NCBI GenBank assembly: GCA_003569365.1
Contig: BGOS01000016.1
Coordinates: 93,948-157,947, forward strand
DNA length: 64,000 nt
Reading direction: 5' to 3'
DNA from: Anaerolineaceae bacterium
GTDB taxonomy: Bacteria; Chloroflexota; Anaerolineae; Anaerolineales; UBA11657
Positions 1 through 9,467 of the stretch are shown piece after piece. A program made the position numbers and the translations under genes. A model generated the notes under the pieces. It saw only the letters and a program-made list of their open reading frames with translations. It had not been told where the DNA came from and did no database searches. Each line of letters opens with the position of its first letter. Position 1 is the first letter of the stretch.

Positions 1-844
1 GGTCCGCAAGGCCCGGATAGTGCACACTATCCACCCCTGTATGGTCGGCTAAAAATTCGGCAATGCGCAGCGCACTCGCCGACTGGGCCTGCACGCGCAA
101 CGGCAGCGTGGCAATTCCGCGCAGCACCAGCCAGCAATCAAAGGGGGCTGGCACCGCACCCGCAATTTCCTGCAGTGCGCGGATGCGCTCGAAGATGCCG
201 TCCGCCGCGCGCGCGACGACTGCACCGCCAAGTACATCACTGTGGCCGCTTAGGTACTTGGTAGTGGAGTGCACCACTAGATCCGCACCGGCCTGCAGCG
301 GATGCTGAAGCGCGGGTGTTGCCCAGGTGCCGTCCACTGCGCACAGCGCGCCGGCTGCGTGCGCAATCTGCGCCACCCGTTCAATGTCAACAATCTTGAG
401 CATCGGATTTGAGGGCGTCTCCAGCCACAGCAAACGCGTGTTCGGGCGCAGTGCGGCTTGTACTTTGGCCGGATCGCCCATGTCCACGCGGTCAACCTGC
501 AGCCCCCACGGCTGCAGCACCTCGCGCAGCAGGCGTGCCACGCCGTGATACAGGTCGTCATGCGCAAGCACGTGGTCGCCGGGGCGCAATGCTTGAAACA
601 CAGCTGCACAGGCCGCACTGCCTGACGCAAACGCAGCCGCGGCTGCACCGCCCTCAAGCGCAGCCAGGCACTCCTCAAGCATTTTGCGGTTGGGGTTGCC
701 ACTGCGGGTGTAAACAAAGCCGCGCGGGTAGCTTGTGTCCGCGTCGCGCTCAAAGGTGGTGGACAGATGCAGCGGCGGTGTGATTGCGCCGGTGGCCGGG
801 TCCACAGTGCGCCCGGCATGCACGGCGATTGTTTCAAGTTTCAT
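1..844 (-). CDS. PLP-dependent trans-sulfuration enzyme (cystathionine gamma-synthase/lyase family), partial at window edge
   Basis: Manual minus-strand translation from ATG at 844: MKLETIAVHAGRTVDPATGAITPPLHLSTTFERDADTSYPRGFVYTRSGNPNRKMLEECLAALEGG...VHSTTKYLSGHSDVLGG; Cys/Met metabolism PLP lysine motif. Runs off the left edge. Confidence 0.9.
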   Translation of the reverse strand, partial: MKLETIAVHAGRTVDPATGAITPPLHLSTTFERDADTSYPRGFVYTRSGNPNRKMLEECLAALEGGAAAAAFASGSAACAAVFQALRPGDHVLAHDDLYHGVARLLREVLQPWGLQVDRVDMGDPAKVQAALRPNTRLLWLETPSNPMLKIVDIERVAQIAHAAGALCAVDGTWATPALQHPLQAGADLVVHSTTKYLSGHSDVLGGAVVARAADGIFERIRALQEIAGAVPAPFDCWLVLRGIATLPLRVQAQSASALRIAEFLADHTGVDSVHYPGLAD

Positions 845-849
845 GCGCG

Positions 850-1717
850 CTATCCTCCGGTGAGTGTGATCACGGTGATCTCAGGCGGACAGTTGCGGCG
901 CAGCGGCAGCATCGCTGCGCCCACGCCGGGGTTTACATACAGCCACATGCCGCCAACCCGGTGCTGGCCGAGCACATACTTGCGGCCCATGCGGGTGTGC
1001 TTTACGGGACCCAATCCGGCAATCCGCAGCTGGCCGCCATGCGAGTGGCCGGAAAGCTGCAGGGCGATGCGCCCGTCTGCCGCAGCTTCATCAGCGTAGT
1101 CCGGCTCATGCGCCAGCAGCACCACCGGCGCATTGGCGGGCGCGGCTGCCAGCGCAGCCTGCAGGTCCGCAAACCCCAGCTGCGCGCAGTCCACGCCGGC
1201 CAGCCACAGCTGCGAGTTGCCAACTTGCAGCGCTGTCCCGCAGTTGCGCAGCAATCGGACACCGCTGCGGGCCAACGCTGCTGTCACGGCATCCGGGCCT
1301 GCGAAATAATCGTGGTTGCCCAGCACGGCGAACACGCCAAGCTTTGCGTGCAGCGGATTGAGTGTGGCGTCTATGTCCGGGCAGGTGCCATTGCGCGGGT
1401 GGCTGGTAAAGTCCACTAAATCCCCTGTGAACACAATCATATCGGCTTGCAGTGCGTTGACCTGCGCAGCCACCTGCGCACCATCCACCCCGCGCACAAA
1501 ACAACCCAGATGCAAATCAGAAAACTGCGCAATGCGCAGGCCGTGCAGCGCGGCGGGCAAGCCGGGCAGCTTGAAGCTCTGGTTGTGCACAACCAGACTG
1601 CCGGGCTGCAGTGTGGCGGCATAGCGCTCGCTGAAGCGGCTGCTTCGGTACCATCGGCCAAGCCGGCGCACAATCGGCCGATAGACGCGCCCCCAAAAAT
1701 GAAGATGTTCAGGCATG
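850..1717 (-). CDS. metallophosphoesterase (calcineurin-like)
   Basis: ORF 850..1755; motifs AQFSDLHLG, FTGDLVDF, VLGNHDYF, LSGHSHGGQ. Likely start MPEHLHFWG at 1717. Confidence 0.88.
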
Positions 1718-1771
1718 GTGGTGAAATGCCGGCAGGTAAAATACCGACGCTGCAATCAAAATGATAATATC

Positions 1772-2527
1772 ATGCGCGTGGCTTCATTGTTTGCAAATAA
1801 AACCGGAGCATTGCCGGGCAGCGGGAAGCTTTGGCTGCTTTTGCTGGCAGTGCTGGCCGCTGCAGGTGCAGCCGCATGGTGGTGGTGGCAGCCGCGCGCA
1901 AACCGGCCGGAGACCACGGCGCGTGTGCTCCGGCTGCGTGCGTGGCTTGCGGACCGGGGTGCATACGCCGCGTGGGAGGTGCGCGCGGGCCAGCGCTGCG
2001 CCAACGCGGCGCTGCTAATGCCCACCAATGGCCTGATTGGTTTTGGGTGGGACGATAGTTTTCGGCCTGGCCATCGCCACAGCGGCTTTGACATCTTTAG
2101 CCCGCTGGGCGTTGAAAATATGGAGCCGGTGGTTGCCGCGCATGCCGGCTATCTCACGCGCGAGCGGGACTGGATCAGCACCGTCATCATTCGCCACCCA
2201 AATTTCAGCGGCGTAAATCCGCCGGCGCAAGTGTGGACCTACTACACGCACATGGCTGCCGCAGATGGCATGCAATCTTTTGTGGCTGCGGAATTTCCAC
2301 CGGGAACGCATGAAGTTTTTGTGGAGGCGGGCACGGTGCTTGGAAAACAGGGCACCTGGTCCGGCACCCAGCACATGCCCACCGGATTGCATTTGCATTT
2401 TTCAGTTGTGCGCAGCAAGAGTGATGGTGGCTATGCCAACGAAACGCGCATTGACAACACCTACGACCCCGGGCCGCTGCTGGGCGTGACGGCTGATGCC
2501 AATGGAGTGCTGCGTTGCGCGAATTAG
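1772..2527 (+). CDS. membrane-anchored M23-like metallopeptidase domain protein
   Basis: Single N-terminal TM helix, then HRHSGFDIFSPLG... and GLHLHFSV, resembling the M23/LytM HxH arrangement. Confidence 0.65.
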   Translation: MRVASLFANKTGALPGSGKLWLLLLAVLAAAGAAAWWWWQPRANRPETTARVLRLRAWLADRGAYAAWEVRAGQRCANAALLMPTNGLIGFGWDDSFRPGHRHSGFDIFSPLGVENMEPVVAAHAGYLTRERDWISTVIIRHPNFSGVNPPAQVWTYYTHMAAADGMQSFVAAEFPPGTHEVFVEAGTVLGKQGTWSGTQHMPTGLHLHFSVVRSKSDGGYANETRIDNTYDPGPLLGVTADANGVLRCAN

Positions 2528-3669
2528 CGCCGCTGTACTACATAACCAGTGCGGCACTGCCAACGCCCAAGGCGAGCAGCGTGCAGGTGATGCAAATGTG
2601 CGCCGGCCTTGCCACGCAGGCAAAGACAACGCTGGTGCTGCCGCGCGCCGCACAACCGCAGCCGGCAGCCAGCCTGCTGCGCCATTACGATGTGCCCGCC
2701 AGCTTTGCAGTCTTGCGCCTGCCGCGCCGGGCGCATGCACAGCTGTGGCGCCTGCACGCGGTGCGGCAGGTGCACCGGCAGCAGCGCGGCGCTTGGCTGT
2801 GCTACGCGCGCGGCCGTGATGTGCTGGCTGCATGGCTTGCACTGCGGCTGGGTGCGCGCGCAATCTTTGAGGTGCATGGCCGCCCTGTATCGCGGCTGGA
2901 ACTGCACTTGCTGCGCAGCGTGGCCGCTCATGCGCGCGGCCAATTGGTGGCCATCTCTGCCGAGCTGGCAGCAGTTTACGGGCGCGCCTACGGTATTCCC
3001 GCAGAATGTTTTGTCATCGCGGCGGATGCGGTCAGCCTGGCCCGCTTTACGCCACAGCTGCAGCGCGCCGAGGCTTGCAGCGCTTGCGGCCTTGCGCCGG
3101 GCGTGCGTTACGCCGTGTATACTGGCGGCTTGTATCCCGGCCGCGGCCTGGAGGCGCTCTTCGCAGCCATGCGCTCGCAAACTGCGCAGCTGGTAGTGGT
3201 GGGCGGCGGCGCACCTGCAGAGGTGCAGCGGTGGCGCTCAATTGCAATTGCGGCCGGCGTGCCTGATGCTATTTTTACCGGTTACCAATCTCCCGCCCAA
3301 ATTCCAAATTATCTGCAAGCGGCGGATGTGCTGCTGATGCCTTACGGCGCGCGCACCCTGACGCCCAGCGGCGAAAACACCACTGCGTTTATGTCACCCC
3401 TTAAAATGTTTGAGTACATGGCGGCAGCGCGCCCGATTGTGGCGACCGATTTGCCGGCGCTGCGCGGGACATTGCGGCACGAGCACAATGCGCTGCTGGT
3501 TGCACCGGATGAAGTGGCGCCGCTGGCTGCTGCCATCGCGCGGGCACTGGCAGACAGCGGACTGGCGGCGCGCCTCGGCGCAGCTGCGCGGGCTGCGGTT
3601 GAGCCGCTAACGTGGGAAGCGCGTGCCCGTGCGGTGCTCGCCGGAGTTGGGCACGGGGTGCAAAGTTGA
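2515..3669 (+). CDS. glycosyltransferase, GT4-like
   Basis: 384 aa; YTGGLYPGRGLEALFAAM..., PYGARTLTPSGENTTAFMSPLKMFEYMAAARPIVATDLPALRG. Confidence 0.85.
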   Translation: MRELAPLYYITSAALPTPKASSVQVMQMCAGLATQAKTTLVLPRAAQPQPAASLLRHYDVPASFAVLRLPRRAHAQLWRLHAVRQVHRQQRGAWLCYARGRDVLAAWLALRLGARAIFEVHGRPVSRLELHLLRSVAAHARGQLVAISAELAAVYGRAYGIPAECFVIAADAVSLARFTPQLQRAEACSACGLAPGVRYAVYTGGLYPGRGLEALFAAMRSQTAQLVVVGGGAPAEVQRWRSIAIAAGVPDAIFTGYQSPAQIPNYLQAADVLLMPYGARTLTPSGENTTAFMSPLKMFEYMAAARPIVATDLPALRGTLRHEHNALLVAPDEVAPLAAAIARALADSGLAARLGAAARAAVEPLTWEARARAVLAGVGHGVQS

Positions 3670-3712
3670 ACCCGCCTGTGTTTGCAATTACCGGCATGAA
3701 TAAATTGGTGCA

Positions 3713-4633
3713 ATGAATATTCTGGTGACTGGCGGGCTGGGGACGGTGGGGGCGCCGCTTTGCACGGAGCTGCGCCGGCGCGGCCACAACGTGTGGGTGT
3801 GTGACTTGACGCATGCCCCGGCACCCAATTACATGCGCTGTGATATTGGCGACTCGCGCCAGCTGGCGCGCGTGCTGGATGCGGCGCAGCCTGAACTGGT
3901 GTTTCATCTGGCGGCGGAGTTTGGGCGCTGGAACGGCGAGGACTACTACGAACGCGTGTGGGCCACCAACGCCATTGGCACAAAGCATTTGCTGCGCCAG
4001 CAGGAGGCGCGCCGCTTCCGGCTGGTGTTCACCAGCAGCTCTGAGGTCTATGGTGATTACGAGGGGCTGATGACCGAGGCTGTGCTGGCGCAGCATCCCA
4101 TCCGGCAGTTGAATGACTACGCCATCTCCAAGTGGGTCAACGAGCAGCAAATCATGAATTCTGCCGACCGCCACGCAACAGAGACCGTGCGCGTGCGGCT
4201 CTTCAACACCTACGGCCCGGGCGAGTATTACAACGAGTACCGCAGTGTGGCGTGCCAGTTTATCTACCGTGCGCTGCACGATCTGCCGTACACCGTGTAC
4301 CTCAACCATCACCGCACTTCTTCATACATTGATGACACGGTACGCACGCTCGCAAATCTGGCGGATGCCGGCCGTTTTCTTGCGGGCAATGTTTACAACA
4401 TTGCCGGTGCCGAATACCACGATATCAAGCAGCTGTCGGATCTGGTGCTGCGCCTGACCGGGCGCGACGATAGCCGCGTGCAATATGTGGAGCGCGAGGC
4501 GCACAACACGCTTAACAAGCGCGGCGACCTGACCGATGCCAGCCGTGACCTTGGCCACGTGGCGCGCTTTGATCTGGCTGCGGGTGTGCCGCTCACAATC
4601 GCGTGGCAGCGCAAGGTGTACGGCGTGCAATGA
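3713..4633 (+). CDS. NAD-dependent epimerase/dehydratase (extended SDR)
   Basis: MNILVTGGLGTVGAPL; SSSEVYGDYEG; YAISKWVNE (YxxxK); RLFNTYGPGEYYNEYRS. Confidence 0.9.
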   Translation: MNILVTGGLGTVGAPLCTELRRRGHNVWVCDLTHAPAPNYMRCDIGDSRQLARVLDAAQPELVFHLAAEFGRWNGEDYYERVWATNAIGTKHLLRQQEARRFRLVFTSSSEVYGDYEGLMTEAVLAQHPIRQLNDYAISKWVNEQQIMNSADRHATETVRVRLFNTYGPGEYYNEYRSVACQFIYRALHDLPYTVYLNHHRTSSYIDDTVRTLANLADAGRFLAGNVYNIAGAEYHDIKQLSDLVLRLTGRDDSRVQYVEREAHNTLNKRGDLTDASRDLGHVARFDLAAGVPLTIAWQRKVYGVQ

Positions 4634-5835
4634 TGCAACCGCAAAAGATTGTGGTGATTGGGACCGGCTATGTGGGCCTGCCGGCTGCGCTGCTGCTGGC
4701 GCGCGCCGGCCACTCTGTGGTCGGGGTGGACATCAACGACAACATTGTGCGCGCCATCAATGAGGGCGTGCTGCACATTAATGAAGCAGCGCTGCAAGCC
4801 ATCATGGATGAGCCGGCCGTGCGCGCCAACCTCACGGCACAGGCCACGCCCTGCGCTGCGGATGTGTTCTTCATTGCAGTGCCCAGCCCGCTGGACCAGC
4901 GCAAAAAGGTGGCGGACCTGAGCATGGTTGTGGCAGCGGTGGAAGGCTTGGTGCCTTACTTGCGTGCCGGCAATCTGGTGGTGCTCGAGTCCACTGTGCC
5001 GCCGCTCACCTGCCGCGAGTTGCTCACGCCCATCCTTGAACGCTCCGGCCTGAAGGTTGGCGAGAACCTTTTTCTGGCGCACTGCCCGGAGCGCATTTTG
5101 CCTGGTGATGTGTTTTACGAAATTGTGCACAACGACCGCATCATCGGTGCGCGCGATGCGCATTCCCGCAAGCTGGCGGCTGCGGTATACAGCAGTTTTG
5201 TAAAGGGCGAGCTGCTCGAGACCGATGATGTGACCGCTGAGCTGTGCAAGTTGATGGAGAACACTTATCGCGATGTGAACATTGCGCTTGCCAACGAACT
5301 GGCTGCGGTTGCTGCGACGCTGGGCATTGACGCGCGCGCTGCCATTGCACTTTCCAACCGCCATCCGCGGGTCAACCTGATGGAGCCGGGCATCGGCGTG
5401 GGCGGGCATTGCATTCCCATCGACCCGTGGTTCATCAAGGAAGTTGATCCGGCCAACTCGCGCCTCATCTTTGCGGCGCGCATGGTGAACGATGAGATGC
5501 CGCACCGCGTGGCTGCGCGCGTGCGCCAGTCCGTGCGCGGCGTGCCGGGTCCGCGGATTGTGGCGATTGGGGCTGCCTACAAGCCAAACACCGAGGACAT
5601 GCGCGAGAGCCCGGCCGTGCATGTGGTGGAACTGCTGCGCGCCGATGGCTACGACGTGGCGCACTTTGACCCGCTGGTGAAGGGCATGGCGTATCCGGAT
5701 ACCCTGGCAAAGGCCTGTGCCGGTGCGGATTGCCTTGTAATACTGGTGGAACATGCCGGTGTGATGGCAGAGCTGGATGCCCAGCGCCCGGAAATTGACC
5801 GCAATATGCGCACGGCGCAGGTCTTGCGCTTTTGA
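4630..5835 (+). CDS. nucleotide-sugar dehydrogenase (UDP-ManNAc dehydrogenase-like)
   Basis: IVVIGTGYVGLPAALLLA; GGHCIPIDPWF; AYKPNTEDMRESPAVHVVELL; start overlaps the upstream stop (ATGATG). Confidence 0.88.
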   Translation: MMQPQKIVVIGTGYVGLPAALLLARAGHSVVGVDINDNIVRAINEGVLHINEAALQAIMDEPAVRANLTAQATPCAADVFFIAVPSPLDQRKKVADLSMVVAAVEGLVPYLRAGNLVVLESTVPPLTCRELLTPILERSGLKVGENLFLAHCPERILPGDVFYEIVHNDRIIGARDAHSRKLAAAVYSSFVKGELLETDDVTAELCKLMENTYRDVNIALANELAAVAATLGIDARAAIALSNRHPRVNLMEPGIGVGGHCIPIDPWFIKEVDPANSRLIFAARMVNDEMPHRVAARVRQSVRGVPGPRIVAIGAAYKPNTEDMRESPAVHVVELLRADGYDVAHFDPLVKGMAYPDTLAKACAGADCLVILVEHAGVMAELDAQRPEIDRNMRTAQVLRF

Positions 5836-5864
5836 TGCGGCTGGGTTATTATTTCCGTCGATGA
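5835..5864 (+). CDS. putative leader peptide 1: MRLGYYFRR
   Basis: ATG overlaps the stop codon of the upstream CDS (TGATG); YYF codons; its stop overlaps the ATG of the second short ORF (ATGA). Upstream of the aromatic operon terminator. Confidence 0.45.
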   Translation: MRLGYYFRR

Positions 5865-5932
5865 GCGCGAAGTATTTTGGAGGCTATTACTACTTCGGTG
5901 CCGCGCGTGCGGCCACCGTGGCTTCGCCTTAA
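5861..5932 (+). CDS. putative Tyr/Phe-rich leader peptide 2: MSAKYFGGYYYFGAARAATVASP
   Basis: 23-codon ORF with TAT TTT and TAT TAC TAC TTC runs, about 30 nt upstream of a perfect intrinsic terminator, directly before chorismate mutase and DAHP synthase genes. Confidence 0.65.
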   Translation: MSAKYFGGYYYFGAARAATVASP

Positions 5933-5962
5933 GTAGACTCGAGCCTTTTCGGATGAGTTCAC

Positions 5963-5995
5963 AAGCGCGGAGCAACCCTCCGCGCTTTTTGTTTT
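5963..5995 (+). terminator. intrinsic terminator (probable attenuator) upstream of aroH
   Basis: AGCGCGGAG-CAACC-CTCCGCGCT followed by TTTTGTTTT: 9-bp perfect stem, 5-nt loop, U tract. Confidence 0.85.
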
Positions 5996-6010
5996 ACATG
6001 AGGTGGCAAT

Positions 6011-6388
6011 ATGGCAAAGACTTGTCGCGGGGTGCGCGGCGCAATTACAGTGGAGCAAAACGCGCCGGAGGATATTCTCAGCGGCACGCGCGAGCTGCTG
6101 CAGGCACTGATTGCTGCGAATGGAATTGTGGTGGAGGATGTGGCGTCAGTGTTTCTGAGCGCGTCGCCGGATCTCACGGCCGAGTTTCCGGCATTGGCGG
6201 TGCGCGAGCTGGGCTGGCTGGAGACTGCCGTGCTCTGCACGCACGAGATGCAGGTGCCGCACGGCCTTGAGCGCTGTGTGCGCGTATTGCTGCACTGGAA
6301 CACTGAGCGCACGCTGGGCGAGATCGAACATGTCTATCTGAAGGGTGCGGTGAAGCTGCGGCCGGACCGCGCACCAAAAGGCAAGTGA
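6011..6388 (+). CDS. aroH: chorismate mutase, AroH type
   Basis: 125 aa; CRGVRGAITVEQNAPEDI, FLSASPDLTAEFPA, VPHGLERCVRVLLHWNT, HVYLKGAVKLRPD. Confidence 0.92.
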   Translation: MAKTCRGVRGAITVEQNAPEDILSGTRELLQALIAANGIVVEDVASVFLSASPDLTAEFPALAVRELGWLETAVLCTHEMQVPHGLERCVRVLLHWNTERTLGEIEHVYLKGAVKLRPDRAPKGK

Positions 6389-6465
6389 GTGTTGCGCAAT
6401 TGGATTGCCGGCGGATCTGCCGGCAGCGGATTATTGATGAGCAATCATCCAAGGAGTGATGTGAA

Positions 6466-7476
6466 ATGGTGATCGTAATGCAGGCGGGTGCCACACCCGC
6501 GCAGATAGCTGCAGTTGTGGCGCGGGTGGAACAGGACGGATTGAAGACGCAAATTGTGCGGGGCACAGAACGCAACATCGTGTGTGCACTGGGCGATGAC
6601 CGCCTAGTGGACAAGCGCGCGTATGCGGTGCTTGAAGGTGTGGAGACGGCGACGCCAATCCTCAAGCCGTTCAAGCTGGCGTCGCGCGAGGCGCAGCCGG
6701 CAGACAGCACCGTGCACCTCAAAACGCTGCGCGTGGGCGGCCCAACGATTGCGATTATTGCCGGCCCATGCTCCGTGGAGAGCCGCCCGCAGATGCTGGA
6801 AATTGCCCACGCTGTGAAAGAGGCCGGCGCGCATGCATTGCGCGGCGGGGCCTTCAAGCCGCGCAGCTCGCCGTACAGCTTTCAAGGCATGGGCGAGGAA
6901 GGCCTGATGATTCTGGCCGAGGCCGGTGCGGCTACCGGCCTGCCAGTAGTGACCGAGGTGATGTCTGCCGAGCAACTGGTGCTTGTGCAAAAGTATGCGG
7001 ATGTGCTGCAGATCGGCGCCCGCAACATGCAGAACTATGAGCTGCTGCGCGCCGTCGGTGCCGCCAAGCTGCCCGTGCTGCTCAAGCGCGGCCTGATGTC
7101 CACAATTGAAGAGCTGCTGATGAGCGCCGAGTACATTCTTTCATCGGGAAATCCACACGTGATCTTGTGCGAGCGGGGCATCCGCACTTTTGAGAAATAC
7201 ACGCGCAACACCACCGACATCAACGCCATCCCGGTGCTGAAACATATGACGCATTTGCCAGTAATGCTCGACCCCAGCCACGGCGTGGGACAGTGGGAGT
7301 ATGTGCCGGCTGTGGCGCGCGCGGCTGTGGCTGCCGGCGCTGATGGCTTGCTGGTAGAAGTGCACAATCATCCGGATCAGGCGCTGTCTGATGGCGCGCA
7401 AAGCTTAAAGCCCGAGGTCTTCGCGGCGCTGGTAAAAGAATGCCGCGCTGTGGCTGGCATTATCGGCCGCAATTAA
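6466..7476 (+). CDS. aroF: 3-deoxy-7-phosphoheptulonate synthase, type I-beta (copy 1)
   Basis: 336 aa; [74 protein letters not shown]. Confidence 0.95.
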   Translation: MVIVMQAGATPAQIAAVVARVEQDGLKTQIVRGTERNIVCALGDDRLVDKRAYAVLEGVETATPILKPFKLASREAQPADSTVHLKTLRVGGPTIAIIAGPCSVESRPQMLEIAHAVKEAGAHALRGGAFKPRSSPYSFQGMGEEGLMILAEAGAATGLPVVTEVMSAEQLVLVQKYADVLQIGARNMQNYELLRAVGAAKLPVLLKRGLMSTIEELLMSAEYILSSGNPHVILCERGIRTFEKYTRNTTDINAIPVLKHMTHLPVMLDPSHGVGQWEYVPAVARAAVAAGADGLLVEVHNHPDQALSDGAQSLKPEVFAALVKECRAVAGIIGRN

Positions 7477-7497
7477 CTTGTACAAATTGGAGGCGCA

Positions 7498-8508
7498 ATG
7501 ATCATCGTGATGCGCGCGGGCGCTTCCCGCGAAGAAATTGACAATGTGGTGGCGCGCGTTGCGCGTGATGGCTTCACGGCGCATTTGAGCGCCGGCGCGG
7601 AGCGCACCATCATCGGCCTGATTGGCGATGACCGGCCGCTCGATCGGCAGTTATATGAAGTGCTGCCCGGCGTTGAGAAGGCGATGGCCGTGCTCAAGCC
7701 GTTTAAGCTGGCGTCCCGCGAGTTCTCTGCCGCGGATACTTTGGTGAATATCAAGGGCGTGGTCATTGGCGGCTTGCCGGTGGTGCTGATGGCCGGGCCA
7801 TGCGCGGTGGAAAGCCGCAGCCAGCTGCTTGAGATAGCGCATGCGGTAAAGGCGGGTGGCGCCCAAGTGCTGCGGGGCGGTGCCTTCAAGCCGCGCAGCT
7901 CGCCGTATAGCTTTCAGGGGCTGGGCGAGGAAGCGCTGAAGATACTGGCGGAGGCGCGCGAGCAAACAGGCCTGCCAGTGATCACGGAAATCATGACGCC
8001 TGAGCATCTGCCCATGGTTTGCGACTACGTGGACATGCTGCAAATTGGCGCGCGCAACATGCAAAACTATGAGCTGCTTAAGGGCGTTGGCCGCACCACG
8101 CTGCCGGTGCTGCTGAAGCGCGGGCTGATGGCAACCATGGAGGAACTGCTGATGAGTGCGGAGTACATTCTGGCTGCCGGCAACCGGCAGGTGGTGTTGT
8201 GCGAGCGTGGCATCCGCACTTTTGAAAAATACACACGCAACACAACGGACATCAATGCCATTCCCGTGCTCAAGCACCTGACGCATTTGCCGGTAATGCT
8301 GGACCCCAGCCATGGCACTGGCACTGCGCGGTACGTGCTGCCCGTGGCGCGCGCAGGCATTGCTGCGGGTGCGGACGGGCTGCTGGTGGAGGCGCACTGC
8401 AATCCGGAGGAAGCGCTTTCAGATGGCGGCCAGAGTCTGCGGCCAGAACAATATTCCGAGCTGGTGCGCCAGGTGCGCGTCATTGCGCGCGCTGTCGAGC
8501 GCAGTTAA
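7498..8508 (+). CDS. aroF: 3-deoxy-7-phosphoheptulonate synthase, type I-beta (copy 2)
   Basis: 336 aa tandem paralogue: [60 protein letters not shown]. Confidence 0.95.
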   Translation: MIIVMRAGASREEIDNVVARVARDGFTAHLSAGAERTIIGLIGDDRPLDRQLYEVLPGVEKAMAVLKPFKLASREFSAADTLVNIKGVVIGGLPVVLMAGPCAVESRSQLLEIAHAVKAGGAQVLRGGAFKPRSSPYSFQGLGEEALKILAEAREQTGLPVITEIMTPEHLPMVCDYVDMLQIGARNMQNYELLKGVGRTTLPVLLKRGLMATMEELLMSAEYILAAGNRQVVLCERGIRTFEKYTRNTTDINAIPVLKHLTHLPVMLDPSHGTGTARYVLPVARAGIAAGADGLLVEAHCNPEEALSDGGQSLRPEQYSELVRQVRVIARAVERS

Positions 8509-8538
8509 TCGCAGCACATTTATTTGCACGGGCTTGCT

Positions 8539-9423
8539 GTGAATTCAACCCTGGCACTGCATAACGCGCGCATCACCATTGCGGGCATGGGCTTGATGGG
8601 CGGATCGCTGGCGCTGGCCCTGCGCGGCAAGTGTGCGCACGTGACGGGTGTGGATGTTGATGGTGAGGTGCGTGGCGCAGCGCTCGCGGGGCAGGTGGTG
8701 CACGCTGTCGAGAGTGAGCTGCATGCTGGCATGGCCGGGGCGCACTTGTTGGTGCTGGCCACGCCGGTGGGTGTGATCCTGCAGCAACTGCAAGAACTCA
8801 AGGCTCGTGCCGCAGCGTCCAGTGCGCCGCTGGTTGTGCTGGATTTGGGCTCCACCAAATCTGAAATTATGGCTGCCATGGAAACACTGCCTGCCGCTTG
8901 CGATCCGGTGGGCGGGCATCCCATGTGCGGCAAAGAAGTGGCTGGCTTGCAGCACGCGGACGCCGCGCTATATCACGGCGCAACCTTTGTGCTGGCGCCG
9001 CTGGCGCGCACCAGCCCGGCTGCGTTGCAGCTGGCGCATGCAGTGGTGGCAGCGGTTGGCGCGCACGCGCTGCTGCTGGATGCTGCGCGGCATGACCGGC
9101 TGGCTGCGGCCACCAGCCACGTGCCGTACCTGGTTGCATGCGCATTGATGTCCGCCGCCAGCGCGGCAGCGGTAGATGATGACGCGCTGTGGCAGCTTGC
9201 CGCCTCCGGCTTCCGCGACACGTCGCGCCTGGCTGCCAGTTCGGTAAACATGATGCTCGACATTCTGCGCACCAACCGCGCGCCTGTTCGGGCGGCGCTG
9301 CTGGCGCAGCGCGATCAGATCGACCGGCTTGCTGGGCTGCTGGAGGGGGATGAGGCTGCACTCGCGCAGTTTCTGCAGAGCATGCGCAGCGAGCGCAGCC
9401 GGCATTTCCCCTCCCCGCGCTGA
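8539..9423 (+). CDS. tyrA: prephenate dehydrogenase
   Basis: ITIAGMGLMGGSLALAL; LVVLDLGSTKSEI; VGGHPMCGKEVAGLQHADAALY; DRLAAATSHVPYLVA. Confidence 0.9.
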   Translation: MNSTLALHNARITIAGMGLMGGSLALALRGKCAHVTGVDVDGEVRGAALAGQVVHAVESELHAGMAGAHLLVLATPVGVILQQLQELKARAAASSAPLVVLDLGSTKSEIMAAMETLPAACDPVGGHPMCGKEVAGLQHADAALYHGATFVLAPLARTSPAALQLAHAVVAAVGAHALLLDAARHDRLAAATSHVPYLVACALMSAASAAAVDDDALWQLAASGFRDTSRLAASSVNMMLDILRTNRAPVRAALLAQRDQIDRLAGLLEGDEAALAQFLQSMRSERSRHFPSPR

Positions 9424-9467
9424 AATTGGAAGTCATTACCAAAAGATTTGCGCGGCGCAGCGCTTAG

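Noticed and set aside
277-837. 186-aa minus ORF in the track
   Set aside because: Out of frame with the trans-sulfuration enzyme, which reads cleanly from 844 to the window edge; this ORF is a high-GC shadow.
4393-5754. 453-aa minus-strand ORF
   Set aside because: Antisense to the nucleotide-sugar dehydrogenase and epimerase; composition (His/Arg/Gln-rich) is typical of antisense reading of high-GC genes.
5897-5920. GGTGCCGCG resembling a T-box antiterminator motif upstream of aroH
   Set aside because: A T-box leader needs a long Stem I region. Only 61 nt separate the upstream stop codon from this motif and the canonical UGGN context is absent; the leader-peptide model fits better.
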